DNA from: Anopheles merus
Lineage: Eukaryota > Arthropoda > Insecta > Diptera > Culicidae
Length of the DNA stretch: 64,000 nucleotides
Direction: 5' to 3'
NCBI RefSeq assembly: GCF_017562075.2
Contig: NC_054084.1
Coordinates: forward strand, 12,600,798-12,664,797
Part shown: piece by piece, positions 39,277 through 52,434 of the stretch
Position numbering within the stretch: position 1 is the first letter of the stretch
How the letters are laid out: each line of letters opens with the position of its first letter
Notes under the pieces: model-generated
Told to the model about the DNA's origin: nothing
Seen by the model: only the letters and a program-made list of their open reading frames with translations
Database searches by the model: none
Program-made: the position numbers and the translations under genes

Positions 39277-42200
39277 CGAGAAGAGCACAATGCCCTGCAC
39301 GCCCCGCACTCGCGGTAATATAGCGTGCCCCCACGAAGGACGCTGGAGATGAGTGACGAAAACAAAAACAAAAAAAAAGACACGGGTGAAACAGAAACAT
39401 AAATTATTATGTTGTCCGTGTACCATCGTACATCATCAGCGCGCCACACCGTGTGGTAATGATTGATAAAAATGCAAGCGCGTTTCGCGTTACGGCGCGT
39501 CATCTTGCGCGTCACACCGTTGCCAAAAACAAAAAACAAAATATATGCTGCTGTAACCCGAGCTCGCCACGAAACGCACGCTGATGAATGCTCATTTTCA
39601 GCAGCTTCTGCAGGATGTGAGGCCCACCGGCTGCTGGGTGCTGGCGGGGCAACTGCTGGCGATGGTGATGGGAAGTGCGAAGTGGTAATTTATTCGAAAT
39701 TGATGAATTTTAATGCAAAACTCGTTTCTCGTTGCGCGTTGGAAAACTTTGCCTCGGTTGGAAGCTGCGGAATGGGTATGGCGGGCGGCGAAAGGGCGGA
39801 ATGGAAAAGTGAATGCAATTTGGCAATGCACCACCGACCAGAAAGGATCTCTAACCCGGTAATTTGGTTGCTCGGGACTCGGCAAAAATGATCGCAGGAC
39901 GTGCGTTAGCGAATGCATGCTTCGGGAAGTTGTGAGGATTGAAGGGCTCCTATCGAGGTTGATGTCGAACCAGACGCAGTGGCGCGTCGGTTTGCGTTTG
40001 CGATGCGGCAGAATGGGAGCGGTCGGGTGGCGCGAGGAGTGTAGTTCGGGCTTTTGACTTGCGCGCGTTAACAGTTCTTTTCACGAGTGTATCGCAAGAA
40101 AATTGTGGCATTTTGTAATGAGAGATTAATAACGACTTTCAGTGTCGAAAAGCATTAGCTTACTTTCGCTCAAATCGGGTTGATACGGACAGTTTAATTT
40201 ATGCGTTAGTCAATCCCGGGCACTTGCGATTTTGTTTGCAATTTGTTTGCTTCAACGCAAGCTATTTCTTTATAAAATTGTTCAAAAAATCATTTTTCTT
40301 GTCTAAATTATTCATTAGAAATGTTTCAAACTGAATTGACATGAATTACTATTGATTTGGATACAAAATAAACAATTAACATAAATGATATAATGCATTT
40401 ATTCAACTTATATAAAGTGTACGAAATTCAATGCTCCTGTTCAATAGAATACACCTTTTTGGTTTTCGTCCGCGCCTTTATGGTTTGACCGCGGTATGTA
40501 GCTCTTATAATTCTTTTTTTATTTTTGCATACGTGCATAGAGATAAGGTAATGGAAACATGGATAAAGCTTTATGACGAAAGATGATCTATGAATTTGTA
40601 GAGCAATCCGTGAAGTTAAGAATGTTTTTAAATTGCAAGATTCCGAAATGGGTTGACCGATATTGTATGCTATATAATGCGTAAAAGAAGTATTTATAAT
40701 TGTATTCAAGCATGTACAATCTTAATGAATGAATTTCATGTCAATAAGACTCAATTAAGGTTTTGTCATTTATTTATTTTTTACTTTCTAATGTTTTCAA
40801 ACTAAGAAAGTGTTTAAATGTTAGGCAATCAGTAAAATTAAAATAAAGAAAATCAATTGAAATAAAACATAAAATATTGCCTCATGTTTTATTCACAGCT
40901 TTACTAAAACATTAATACCATTTGTACCTTGATGATTCTCTCACACAAATGGTCCCAAATGAAATAAAAATAATTTGGATAATTGTTGCATTTTTCGAAA
41001 CATGCCGAAAACATGAAAAAATGCCGTTTTTACATGAACAGCCACGATACCCGTTTTAGCCAGCACAAAAAGTGTTGGAATTATTTTAAAATCTCTCCAT
41101 ACATTATAAAAACACATTTGAACCTGCAAAATTGGCTCCAAATCCTTCCACAAGCCATAAATGCGTGGAAGGTTGCCCGCGGGCATCCTCCAATCATCCG
41201 TTCGGCGATGATGATAATGATGAAGCTGATGGTTAGGTGTGAAGTTGTCTGCTGCACGCAAACTCCTGCACGGACGAACGTGATTGGAAGCTTCTAACGA
41301 ACATTTTCAAACCATTTGTTTTTGTGTAGATGCTGTCTATTGCTGTTGTTTTGGCACGAAACTAAACACTGAAATAATGAGCACGTGCAGGGCACCTTCG
41401 AAATGGAAACTTCGAACTCCACTTTTAGCTATATTTGTGTGTACCTTTGGGTTTAAAAAAAGTGAGTTTAGTCGTTTAACGGTGTGTTTGGAGCTGTCTC
41501 GTTGCTCAATCCTCGCCGTTCATTAGCTACGCACGGGCGTTTCCAAAACCAAAGGCCGTCGTGCAATGCGAGACAATCAGGCGACGAGTTGATTCCCTTC
41601 GTGTGCACACCAACAAACCCAACACATCCTTCACACGCACAGAAAGAGAGAAAAGGAAAAATAACACAAAAACGTACCAACGATGCAACGAATCGATGGT
41701 GCTTGAGGCGTTGACGCGGATCGCATGCACTGCAGACTCACATTCCCGGGAAATGGGCCACTCTTTCGCTCTCGCTCACTGGCTGGCATTCGCTGGCCTC
41801 TTCAGGAGCATCCTCCTGAATGCACCGGCATGCACCTCAATTACACATGCCCCCCCACCCCCCTTTGCATCGTGGAAAAGGAGCTGAAAAGTACAATTTC
41901 ATCAAAGGCTCGCCGAGCCGCCCTGTAATTTACGCCACAGCCGGGGTTTGCCGGCTGCGGGGCCGGTGCTGATTCGACGGTTCGACCATTCGCCGAAAGG
42001 CTATTCCCTAAGGGCGCACTTCAGCTCCCCGCGGTACACGACAGCATCCTGTGGCTGTGCAGCGGCGTGGCTAAATTGTAACTCGAAGCCTTTCCAAGTT
42101 TCCGCTCGATGTTGTTTGTTTGTGTGTGTGTGTGTGCGTGAGTGTGTTGTTTTTATTAGTGCACGGAATAGTATCCGGCCGTTTCGTCAGGACCTTGGAC

Positions 42201-42363
42201 TCTTTCTCACTCATTCCCGTCTTCATTTTATTGCCAGTAATTGGCTCAAATTCAATGATTAACAGCTCACCTCATTACCATTCGATAATTGCTTTCATCA
42301 CTCACAGCTAACCTTTTACCATCTTTTCTCTTCTCCCCTTTCTCCCCCTCTCTCTTCCTCCAG

Positions 42364-42973
42364 CGACCCAATGGATGCCCTACTTTTCGAGCAGCATATG
42401 CGATCGCCGCTGCGCCTGTTTCCCGATCCGCTGATGGCACAGTTCACGGCCGGCCCCAGTCCTGCCGACTTTCAGGATGCATCTTCCGCCGCCCTGCTGG
42501 AGAAAGCCCGCCAGCATCTGCAGATGTGGGGCCGCTCGCCCTACAGCGAACTGCTGCTGCCCCAGATGTACCAGCGGCCGCAAGCGCTCGGTGCGCTCAA
42601 CCTGGGCGTATGGCAGAACTCGGGCAGTTGGCCCGCTAGTCCCCAGCTACCAGGCGGGTTTCTGCCCAATGCAGCGGCTGCTGCGGCGGCCGTTGCAGCA
42701 GCAGCTAGTGGTGGCCCTCGGCATACAACGCCACCACCACCACCGCCGCCTCCACCAGCAACAGCACTGGGACCTTCCGGCGGCACGATCCTATCCCCAT
42801 CGACACCGCTAACGCCGACAAGCTCCTCCGGCACGCCTTCGCCGGATCCGCGGGCCAAACACTTCACCCGCTTCACACCATACCAAATACCGCAGGCGCA
42901 GCATCGGTCGTCACCGGCACCACCACCTTCCTCTCTGCCACCGGCCGGCTCGCCGGGCAGTTCTTCCAACTGA
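42364..42973 (+). CDS. mid/H15: Tbx20-family T-box factor (midline/H15), C-terminal exon with stop
   Basis: This last coding exon encodes the region after the T-box. Base 42364 completes the split Arg, then 202 residues run to TGA at 42971-42973. It opens DPMDALLFEQHMRSPLRLF, continues with PDPLMAQF, and carries the block LLEKARQHLQMWGRSPY, all of which resemble fly Midline/H15 and are outside the DNA-binding domain. An alanine-rich run follows (NAAAAAAAVAAAA, about 42668-42706), then nine prolines (about 42732-42758) and a Ser/Thr/Pro-rich segment. The motif FTRFTPYQIPQ lies near the end. The acceptor AG (42362-42363) follows a long CT-rich tract, and CTAAC at 42308-42312 is a plausible branch point. 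Alanine and proline runs are common in repressor or activator tails, but no function can be assigned from the sequence. Joined to the two upstream exons it gives one 379-residue open frame, strong evidence that the model is right. Confidence 0.95.
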
Positions 42974-43475
42974 TCGGAAGCGAGCAGAAGCTCCCCATCA
43001 GCCCCAGCTTAGTCATGAGATTTCGTTCCAAGTTCAGTATCATCAGTATTAGACGAACGATGCACGGCGAATGCATCGAGATGAGAAGGACTTCCACGCA
43101 GAAGAAGCAAAACTATTTAATTTATTTATGCAGATTTGTTGTGTAGCTTCCCGTTTTGGGGCTTTTCGTTACTTAATCACTTACGAAACGTGTGTATAAA
43201 GGCGAATGATTGGAACTACTTGAAAGCAGTCAATGTTGCAATATGGTAAGAAGTCGCGCGTGAGGTCAGCACTTGTATAGTCAAATAAGCAGAGGAATGC
43301 ATTGGGAAGAGTGCTACACCTTTTGTATCTCTTCTCGAGGAAAACTCCCGAATAAGCATGAGCAAATCAACGAATAATCACCAAAATTGTTATACCAAGT
43401 AAAACTTACCCATTAAATAAAGGAGTTTCTTTTCAGTTTCATGTCACGGTAGAGATGTTTTCATTCGCAAATAAA
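42974..43475 (+). terminator. mid/H15: 3' UTR with two polyadenylation signals
   Basis: The sequence after the stop codon is non-coding and contains two perfect AATAAA hexamers, at 43416-43421 and 43470-43475. The first is followed by a T/GT-rich stretch (GTTTCTTTTCAGTTTC) suited to cleavage. The 3' UTR is therefore probably about 460-520 nt. Which signal is used, or whether both are, cannot be seen from the sequence. Confidence 0.65.
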
Positions 43476-46400
43476 GCTCGTTCCAGATGATGACCTAATG
43501 TCCTTATACAATCTGTTGTTGGCCCTGGCAGCCCAAACCAAGCAACTGATCATTTGCTGATGATAAAATTCTTCCTTAATCCTAACAAATGGAACCAAGA
43601 TCCAAGCTCATACCACAACACAATGTACGCACCACGAAGTTCGAAGTTCAGACGTTGGCTGTGATCGTATCGGAGCGTCTTAATTTATTTCCCCAGTTTA
43701 ACCCCTCACACGCGCACAGACTCCTAGCACGGGCTTGAAAGCGTTGTCCACACCAGCTAATCGTGTAGCATCTGCACCAATCGAACGTGCAAATCTTGCC
43801 TGCTACTGTACAATGTTTCTTGCCGCTGACCTACTAGCACCTTCTAACGACCCCGTTGGCCTCTCCCTTTCGTATGGGGTACGGTGTAAAGAAAGCGTAT
43901 AATGCTGCTGTCCAAAAAATGCCATTCGAGAGGAAATTGACGGCACAACGAGCAGTGTGCAACTGCATCGTTCGAACCGTTCGGATGACAAATGATGCAT
44001 CCGTTTCCCCCAGGATTTCCAACACACTTTCCGTTGTGCAGTGTGCAAATGTGGACAGTTGAAACCTGATATCTTTACCGAACCCGGAGCATTACTGAAA
44101 ATGGCTCCAGCAGTGGAGCGAATCGCGCATCAGGAAGCTGTGAATGGGCTTTTTTGAGGTTGTGTGGATAAAATGTGTCAAACTTTAAACGCTGATGTTA
44201 CCACGAACGAATGCGTGTACGGGAGACGGTGTAAATGTCGACTTGCTGCAATCAGATCACAAGTGGCCTCACTCAGAGTGGGAGTGTTTGCTGGCTTAGC
44301 CAACGGAGCAACCGGAACAACAAAAAATATTACAAAAAATCTCCAAAAAATTCGTGATGATTGATGACAAACAATTAATCAACGGAGCGCGAGCGAACTA
44401 GCGAGCGTCTTTTTATTTGGGACAATCTTAAATCAGCAGAGCTAAGCGAGAAAGAGAGTGAGAAAGGGCAAAAGGAATGGACCACTTTATCCATTGACAC
44501 TTTCTTGACACGGTGGAAAGGCGAAAAAGAAGCGCTCGTTATCCATCCGGCTTTTGTTCGGGCTGGAATTGGACGGCGGGTGTTTGGGGTTCCGCGAGCA
44601 CAACCCTGCAAACTGCCAGAATAGATGGGTGAGCTTACCCACGACACGGGTTTCGTTGTCCTGCTGCTTCGTGCCATTCGATGACAGGGAGCTGATAATT
44701 TCATCAAACTTCAACAGTTCAATCCTCGGCTTTGATCATCGATCCGGCTCGATCGCTACGATCGAAGGGTGCGCTCATTGTTGCCCGCCACAAGAGATGA
44801 CGCGCACCGGATAACGCTCCGGTCTAGATGTTGGGTGAAATCGGATGAATGATTGGCTCGAGTGACAATTGAAACATTGTGAAGCATAAATGGTGAATAC
44901 AACACAAAAAACCCTCCGCGAATGCTTGGTAGAGTCTATCCTTTGTGGCAAAAGGTTACAGGCATTGTTGACTTTCGGTGCGGAGTTTTGGTGGATTTTC
45001 TATGTCTCAAATTGAAAAGAAGCATAAAAATGTCATCCCGAACGTGAGGTGTACTTTCATTCAAGCTGATCATTTGGTTTGTGTGAGCATTTCGATAATC
45101 ATTTTGAATCAGTTTAATAATTTCTCTTACCAGATCTTCATCACCATACAAGTTCGCTTTACCATTCATCGCATCGCAATCATGCCCAGCTGCGAGCAGC
45201 TCAAGCGAGTGCGTTAATGGGCTCTCGTAACGAAAGTGTTAATGGCCACTTCCAGGTCGCTAACGATCAGTGAACACCAAACGAGACGCTATCCGAAAGC
45301 AGACCATGCGAATGCGGAGCCCCAGCCGACCGGTCGGTCGAAACGAAACGTCCTAACGAACGCACCAGAGTAAAGTAGATGAAATTGTTTTAATATTCTG
45401 TTCACCAAGTTTGATACAGTTTTCATTGGCAAAGCCCCTTCTTCAACCCCCTTCGGGAGCTTCAACGATGAAGCATTCGTAAAGCTAGCATGGCATGGTT
45501 GGTTGTTTGCTGTAGCGCGGGCTGTTCTAAGATCCGTGGATGGCCCCTGATGCGCCACACCCCGTTTGAGGCGTATCGCGGGAAAGTTAGCGACGCGAGG
45601 CGAAATATCGTAAAATGCAATAATTTATACCGGCTAATTTGTAGCGACGCACCGGCAAGAACGGCTGGGAAGGATAGGGAAGGGGTTGCAATATCAGCCA
45701 TCATCGGTCGGTATCTGCGTCCAATTTAACCGAACAATGCCGCCACGCCAACTGGATTGAGGGTTGGTTCAATTTGGATGCGTTGTAGGTCGAAAGGCCT
45801 TTTCTGCTGGGGGTTAGTTTTATGTTAGTTTTTTGTGATCTTGTCAATTTAAGTTGCTTTTAAGAAGGTGGGTTTTATTTTGCTCAGAAAAATATTTTCT
45901 AATTTAAACTCACTTGCTTCTTAAATAATCGATGGCTTTATTCAATCTTTAACTACTAGTTGGAATACATTTCTCTATACGCTGCGCAGATCCTGGTTAA
46001 GCTTCAGGACCGGAACATAATCGGCAACTATTCCAGAACTGGAAAGGCTTCAGTATCAGTTAGAGTACTGCCACGTATCTTTTGCAGGACTGGAATGGGA
46101 AAAGTTTCAGTGTCGGTATCGGTTCAATTCTTATTTCAAGTGTTTTTTGTTTGTTTGATCCAGGTGTATTTTAGACCGTAGAATAAGTTTCTCTTGGTGT
46201 GCATCTTGAATTAAAGAGGCACCTGTGCATTGCGTTGTAAAGACATGTACCCGGTACTAATTACCCTGTTAGCAACAAATTGGAGATTGAATAATCAACT
46301 ATACTATTCTATTTCATGATGTCAATTGTTTTATGTATACTTCCTATAGGTAGTGGAGTTCATATCCTTTTTTTAGTTTTAGGTATTTGTGTTTTGATTA

Positions 46401-49130
46401 TTTACTTTTTCAGTACATTTTAACAGCTAAAGTCGGAATTGGCTTTGTAAAAATACTCCTGCTTATAACGATTTTGAATGCGTTTTGGATTACTGCTTGT
46501 ATTGCTAAGGAGTAATGTTGAAAATTCCGAGCAAATGATTATTTTACTTTACAGAAGTCGACAACAGTCTTTCACTGATGCCTTGATTCACTGCCAGCAG
46601 AAGAAAAATGGATACTTTTTACCAGAATCAACGAAGAGACGGCATTGTAATGGCAAAACTGAACAATTATAAAATGTATAAAATAACTAATAAATCCCTC
46701 TATCATAATTTAGGTCGATCATAGCATTCTTCTATTTATTGTAATGAATAATTTGAAATACACCGATTGCTTTTTTAACACACTCTGGTAGTTAATTCAA
46801 TGGATGGGAGGACATACTTTACGACTATGCACTAATAAATCTCGGAAGTTTTTATAGGTTGACATTATCGTTCTACGCGATGGACCAAAACTAAGAATCA
46901 AAGACATTTGCAATAAACGATTAAAATGTTTAAAAAAAGTACATCAACATGATAACATAAACTATGTTAGAACAGTGGCACAACGTTATCTGTAAAAGAC
47001 AACAACTAAGCTTTCATGTTTGAAAATTTAGGTGGATAAGTCCAGTAACGCTTGTGGCATAATTGGTTGATACTGATCTATTAAGCACGCATTAAATACG
47101 GGATTTTCATTTTTTTATAATACTAAATCGATATACCGTGAACTGTTCAAGTGTGTATGTCCTTTGTGTAAAAATATAGCTAAATATTTAGAATAAACAT
47201 TACCTCAACAAAACACTGTCGAAATGTGTACCAGGCTAATATAAAATTTTGTTTCCTCAACACTTATCCAACAAACACAAAAATTGAAAAATAAAATAAT
47301 CAAAAGTACTTTATCTGCATATTCAAACCCAGTGCAATCCCTTAGCAATAACGCACCCTTTAGCTAGGCTTTGCGAATCAAGCCCATTTTCTAGCTATAA
47401 AGGCAATTGCTTTTATCCTGTCCCTAGCCGGTGCTTCCGAATCTCCCGCTCCCGCTGTCTCGCTTAATTCATTTCGAGCAGCACCGCGAAGTCAAGCATA
47501 CATTTCGGTGCTTTGACTTCTGCCTCCGCGTAATCCGTAGGGAATTTGCATTGAAAGAATGAGCAGAGGATGAGCGATTAATTCACCCTCAAACACACAC
47601 ACACGCACAGATATACAATCTGTGTGCGCTCGCGAGAAAGACAGAAAGGACGAAGAACGCGGTGCCAGCGGACACCCCACGGGTGGAACCGTTCCGAGCG
47701 AACATCCACAACCTAACACCATCGGTTGGTGCCATAAATCGATTCGCTGTTTATTTTGTATAATTTAAATATCTCTCCATTCACGAGCCCGGGGAGCGCT
47801 GCGTTGCAGTACACACGTCGCGACTGGCGATGAGAAGCTGGCCGTAATGGCTTCTTTTTGTTCGTCCGTTGCCCCAGCACCCGTTGGAGTGGCTCCAGCC
47901 GGTTCGTGCGTTTCAGCAACGGGGAGGCCACCCGTCGTGCGCGCTCAAACGGGGAAGCGATTCACCAAAATCATCATAAACATCCCAAAGTCACAGCTCG
48001 GGCTTCGGGACACTGGTCGTGGAGTCACATTCGCTTGGCCGGAGAGCTTGTCCGGAGAGGGCCCCATACGGCGACGCGGGCATGTGTGTGCATTCTCATA
48101 GAAGCCTACGACGCTTATTATTCAGATGGTTTGTGGCCGTTTCCTTTTTTTTTTAGTTGTGCCATGCGCGCTGCTCAGTATCAGGTGACGCTGGATCGTC
48201 CACCCTGATATCTGCATGACCACCTACATGCGTGTTCAAGCGAGAGAAAGGCGATCGAAAAAATGCACACGACGGAACTTCTCCTGCTGTGTTGAATGTA
48301 AGACCAAGGGAAGGGGGTAGAACCTTACTGCGGGGAAAGAAGAAATCAGGGGAAACTTTTCAATAAGCCAAAGATAATTCTACAAAATCAAAAGCTTTTT
48401 ACGGAAGGTAATTTAATGCTCAAGTTGATCAATGTATCTTTCAATTAGCAGAAGGGGGTTACGTGGCCTTACGCAAGAAGTGTTATCTGCTCTTCAGCTC
48501 ACACATCAACTCTTGGGCTTTTTTGGAACATGCTAGTGTTTGACATTTTGTTGGAATGAATCGGGAATCACATTTCTTAAGAATGTTTTCAAAAAAGGGA
48601 AAAAACAGTGTTCTCTAAATACATGCCCAACCCTGACAGCTGATTGACAAAACAATAAAGCAGCAAAGCCACACGCAAAGCGCATCGGCGACGCTTCGGC
48701 CAGGCATCTGGAGCATAATTGCATTCGATTGAGTAAGATAAAAGGGAGGCCTGTTTAATCGCAGTGCGACTTCGCAGGGCGTGCGCTTTCGCATCAGAGC
48801 CGTCCGCGTTGCTCGGTCTCGGTGGCCAGTCTAGTGCGTCTGTAACGCTTCATGCGTGTGATGGTGTGAATTCCACCTCTATGACTGTGGTGCCGATCAG
48901 ATGGACGGGTCTGTGACATGACAAATGAGCGTTATTCACGCTCATTTGCACGTAATTATTCACCCTCCCTCGCCACAGCTGCTTGCACCGAAAGGCCAGT
49001 TCACTCCAAATGCAAACGACAAACTGCATGTGCGTATGAGGTGGATTTGCTATAAGATTTTGAGTAAAACTTTTAATTAGTGTTTGGCGCAATGTTAGGA
49101 TCAATCGCTGCTGCTGAACACTTCCAAGTA
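43476..49130. other. Intergenic region downstream of the T-box gene, proximal part
   Basis: No gene could be supported. The sequence is balanced from about 43500 to 45800 and AT-rich from about 45800 to 47400, then balanced again with short GT/CA runs to 49130. A degenerate repeat lies at 46005-46135. A weak promoter-like arrangement near 48737-48765 is discussed among the findings. Open frames of 60-120 codons here lack domain similarity and splice context. Confidence 0.6.
46005..46135. repeat. Degenerate repeat with CAGGACTGGAA-type units
   Basis: Related units begin at 46005 (CAGGACCGGAAC), 46034 (CAGAACTGGAAAGG) and 46085 (CAGGACTGGAATGG). The last two are followed by similar TTCAGTATCAG and TTCAGTGTCGG words. 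It looks like a decayed minisatellite. Confidence 0.45.
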
Positions 49131-49711
49131 GACGTCAATAACTTAAATCAATTAAATATGCAAAGAAGCGGTGTATTTGTTTGTAGGGGGCCAAGAATCT
49201 TTAACATTTTTGAAAATAAAACATCTTAATGATTATAAAATCCCTCTTGGGTAAAAAATGAATATAAAACTACTGGAGCTTGCGGTTCATCACATACAAA
49301 CTCACGATCAAAATTCGTTTCATTTGTGCATCTGTTGCATCGTTTGCATATGCTGGTAGCAGTGATTGCGTTGACTAGCAGGAAAAAAAGCGTAACGTAG
49401 CGAGAAGCAGATGTTTACATTAATTAGATGTAGTGATAATACAATACATTAAGCACTAGGTGTGATCATAAGAAGCCGCTGTAAGTAGAGTTGAGCAGAG
49501 GCGTCAATGCAACATTGTAACATCTCTATTATTCTATTCAATTCCCTTGTATGGAGCTTCATTCTTCACACCATTTCACACGCTTTTAGCCTCCTGTATA
49601 CTGAAATAGGAACTGTATACTGGAAAAGTTTTCGATAATTTTGCATACAAACGCTTGTAGAAATCAAAATTGTGTACAAATTATTGTCCTATTACAATGA
49701 ACCGTCTAAAG

Positions 49712-50070
49712 TACAGGTATTCCCCAATATACGTCATACTCAATGTATGAAATTTTGTTACACGCGATATTTTAAATTTTAAAGTTCTTTGAGCAAATTG
49801 TATCAATTTGACACATTAATTGTCAAATGCAAAATAACTCACTTGCGGTTGAGTTTCAAAAATCATTTTAAAAGGTAAAAAATTGTAATCTTCAATTGCA
49901 ATCAGATCAAATAACTAGTTTCGACAAGCTAAAACCTTATCACTTCAAGCTAAAGTATACGAAAATTAACTATGATTTGATTGAAAACCTCGAAATTCTA
50001 TGATGACAAATACTTGGGATACGTGATTGCCGTCGGTCGGTATTAATTGCGTATATAAGGGAACAGGAAT
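49712..50070 (-). mobile_element. MITE, same family, inverted diverged copy (copy B)
   Basis: This copy starts TA then CAGGTATTCCCCAATATAC, 15 of 19 bases matching the left end of copy A. Reading its complement aligns it end to end with 25581-25952: the GTATTTGACAATTGATGTG region, the AATTTGCTCAAAGAACT word and the GTGATAAGGTTTTAGC region all recur with substitutions. The far end (near 50049-50065, complement CCTGTTCCCTTATATACGC) is degraded, so the right boundary is approximate. No coding capacity is seen. Confidence 0.68.
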
Positions 50071-50454
50071 TCATGTATTTGGTGAGATCTTGACTTAACA
50101 TCTTAGAGTATATGGATTATATTTTATTTCTTTTTTATAGTTTTTCATAAGATACAGCACAGTTAATGCTGCAGCTGTGGAGTAAATGTACCCTTAATAG
50201 TGATTGTATCATTCGTAGTTGTAGTGGACTAAAATACATTCTTTATGAAGTTTTAGAATCAATTTAGTTATTTATGACTGTATGACATGTTCTCTAGTCT
50301 CTTACAAAAGATGTATATGTTAAATGGTACCTTTCCAGTATCTGTCGACCGATATTATGACAGTATTTCTCACAGTTCCTATCAACCCATGAGTATTGAA
50401 GTAAATTCGTAATAATGTTATAAATGGTTGTGTTCGGAAAAAACTTAATAAAAT

Positions 50455-50475
50455 TAAATAAATAAATAAATAAAT
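50455..50475. repeat. AATA tetranucleotide repeat
   Basis: About five AAAT units in an AT-rich block. Confidence 0.8.
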
Positions 50476-52401
50476 TTATTTTCCTGACACTCTGAATTCA
50501 TCAAAATATTCCTGTAGCACTACAAATTGCACCGTTAATGGTACATTTATTTACCATATGTACTTCACATTTTAGTTAATTTAATCAATAAATTTAAACA
50601 TTTTTCATTACATAAATTAGGGATTGAATGTTTTAATTATTTACTTTGATTCCCGATGGCTATTGCATTGTACAAAACTGGAGCCAAATAATCTATTTTT
50701 CAATATCAATCAGTCGTTTCCTTTACGATACACTTTTCTTACCAAACCAAAAAATCCCACCCATCGCTCAATAGATTACACCGTGGTAGATTAAGAACAG
50801 ATTTACCACTAATTACTCACCGGGAACAACCAGCGTAGCACGCGCGACCCCTTTTTCCAAACAAAAATGACATCTCTCTTCGGCAGAGTATTATGTCACC
50901 CTTCTGACCCGGCTGTTTGTTCCCTCTGCCTCGCACCGTAACCCATGACCCTCCTGTGCCAACAGCTCATCACCAGCTAACCATCACCATCATCGAGTGA
51001 GGCGAAAACTCCCCTCCCACCGCTTGCCCGGGAGTTTCACCGGGACGCAAGGGGTGTCCCAATTACATAAATTACACTTGTTCCCTGCTCTCCATTTTCC
51101 GCCGAAAAATCCTCCACCATCCTTATGGCACCGTGTGGCACACGGAGTCAAGTGCGATTTTATTAACTCCTCTCCTGTCGCTCTCTCTCATTCGCTTCCT
51201 CTCCTAGCCCTACGCTTACCAAGTCAACACACATTTGGTGCAGCCCCCGTGGTAAGGGTGTCGATCTAATGCAAACAGGATGCTGTGGTAAATAAAAGGA
51301 CAACCCGGCAGGCGCACGAACTCAACCACCCCAACGCCATTATCATGCTGCTGTGCAATTTGTGAAACCGACACTGATAACAATCTACCAGTGCTCAATC
51401 TCAAACGCGTGTCGGAAGGCAGAGGGGGAAGTGCGTCTCCGTTGTGTATGTGTGTGTGTATCTCAATTTGTCTCCCGATGGTAGCTGTTTTAGCCCGGCG
51501 CCGGGAACATCTCTCCAGGGGGTACCAAATCCCAGCGGAAACGGAAAAACCGTATTGTGCAACTTCACATCCCTCCCAGGACACGATTGTAGCGACGTAT
51601 GCGTGTGTGTGTGTTTGCTTCCAATAATGTTGTTTTTATTATCAAGAGTGAACTTTTCCGGTCCTGGTTTTGCACCCGTCTGTCTGTTTGACCTTACGAC
51701 ATCGGGCCCTTGCTGTGTGTCGTTGGAGATAAAAATGACCAAAGAAATGAAATTAGTTCCGTGCCCGCACGCAACGAACTTTAGAACTGTCTCCCGGGCG
51801 GGTGACTATGGGAATACGCACTTGATTCAATTGTCCAAATCCCCTTCGGAATCTTCGGCAGGGATGGGTACAGCACTCGGTCTAGAGTATACCAGTGTCA
51901 CTTGTTCAATAGTCATCCTCAGCGCAAAAGGGGTTGCGGGGAAAAGGGACCAGGCCAAGCTTGTAAAAACAATCCACAGGAGCTCGTGTTTTTGCTCGTC
52001 CCACCAACCCGGTTCCAGGCAAATGGGAATCGAAATAAGTGTGATTTTGTTTAATTTTATTACCACTCGGAGGAAATAAATTGAATATACGGAGCTCTTT
52101 TGGGCAAAGGATCCTTGTGCATGCCGTTACCAATGGGTCGAATGCACTGGGTGCTACCCGGTATCTCTGCTCGAATGCGTCTTTTCAATTGTCCAGGGAA
52201 ATGGATGGACACTTTGATTGCGGAAAGAGTTGCAGTTTCCTATCACTCCTGGGAGTGGGCCCGCACTGGTACCGGTCCAAGCCCAGCAAAACAAGTGAAA
52301 ATGGCTGTTCTAGAAAGACTGCCGCAGTGGATGCAATTGCTGTCGGAAAAATACAGCCCTAAAGGTAAGAGCTTCTATGCGCATACAGTCTTTCCCTTTC
52401 T

Positions 52402-52403
<2 letters not shown>

Positions 52404-52431
<28 letters not shown>
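52404..52431. repeat. TC microsatellite
   Basis: About fourteen TC units in the downstream intergenic region. Confidence 0.92.

Positions 52432-52434
<3 letters not shown>

Larger units (their letters stand above)
32337..42363 (+). other. mid/H15: Intron before the C-terminal exon (10.0 kb)
   Basis: This is a GT-AG intron with donor GTAAGT and acceptor TCCTCCAG after a long CT-rich tract. It holds the 227-bp TTC/ATC microsatellite (33937-34163) and the 100-bp tandem duplication (34746-34945), both in an AT-rich block from 33500 to 35000. A GT-rich, A/C-poor strand lies at about 36429-36520. Other AT-rich blocks are 36660-36910, 38230-38760 and 40250-40940. No coding exon is evident in it. 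Confidence 0.88.

Noticed and set aside
46093..46107. Codons for WEKF, reminiscent of the T-box LWDKF motif
   Set aside because: It lies 3' of the last exon, the following residues do not fit a T-box, and it is part of a degenerate repeat.
51444..52079. A 211-codon plus-strand open frame
   Set aside because: It starts in a GT-rich run, has no domain, and overlaps other open frames of equal quality.
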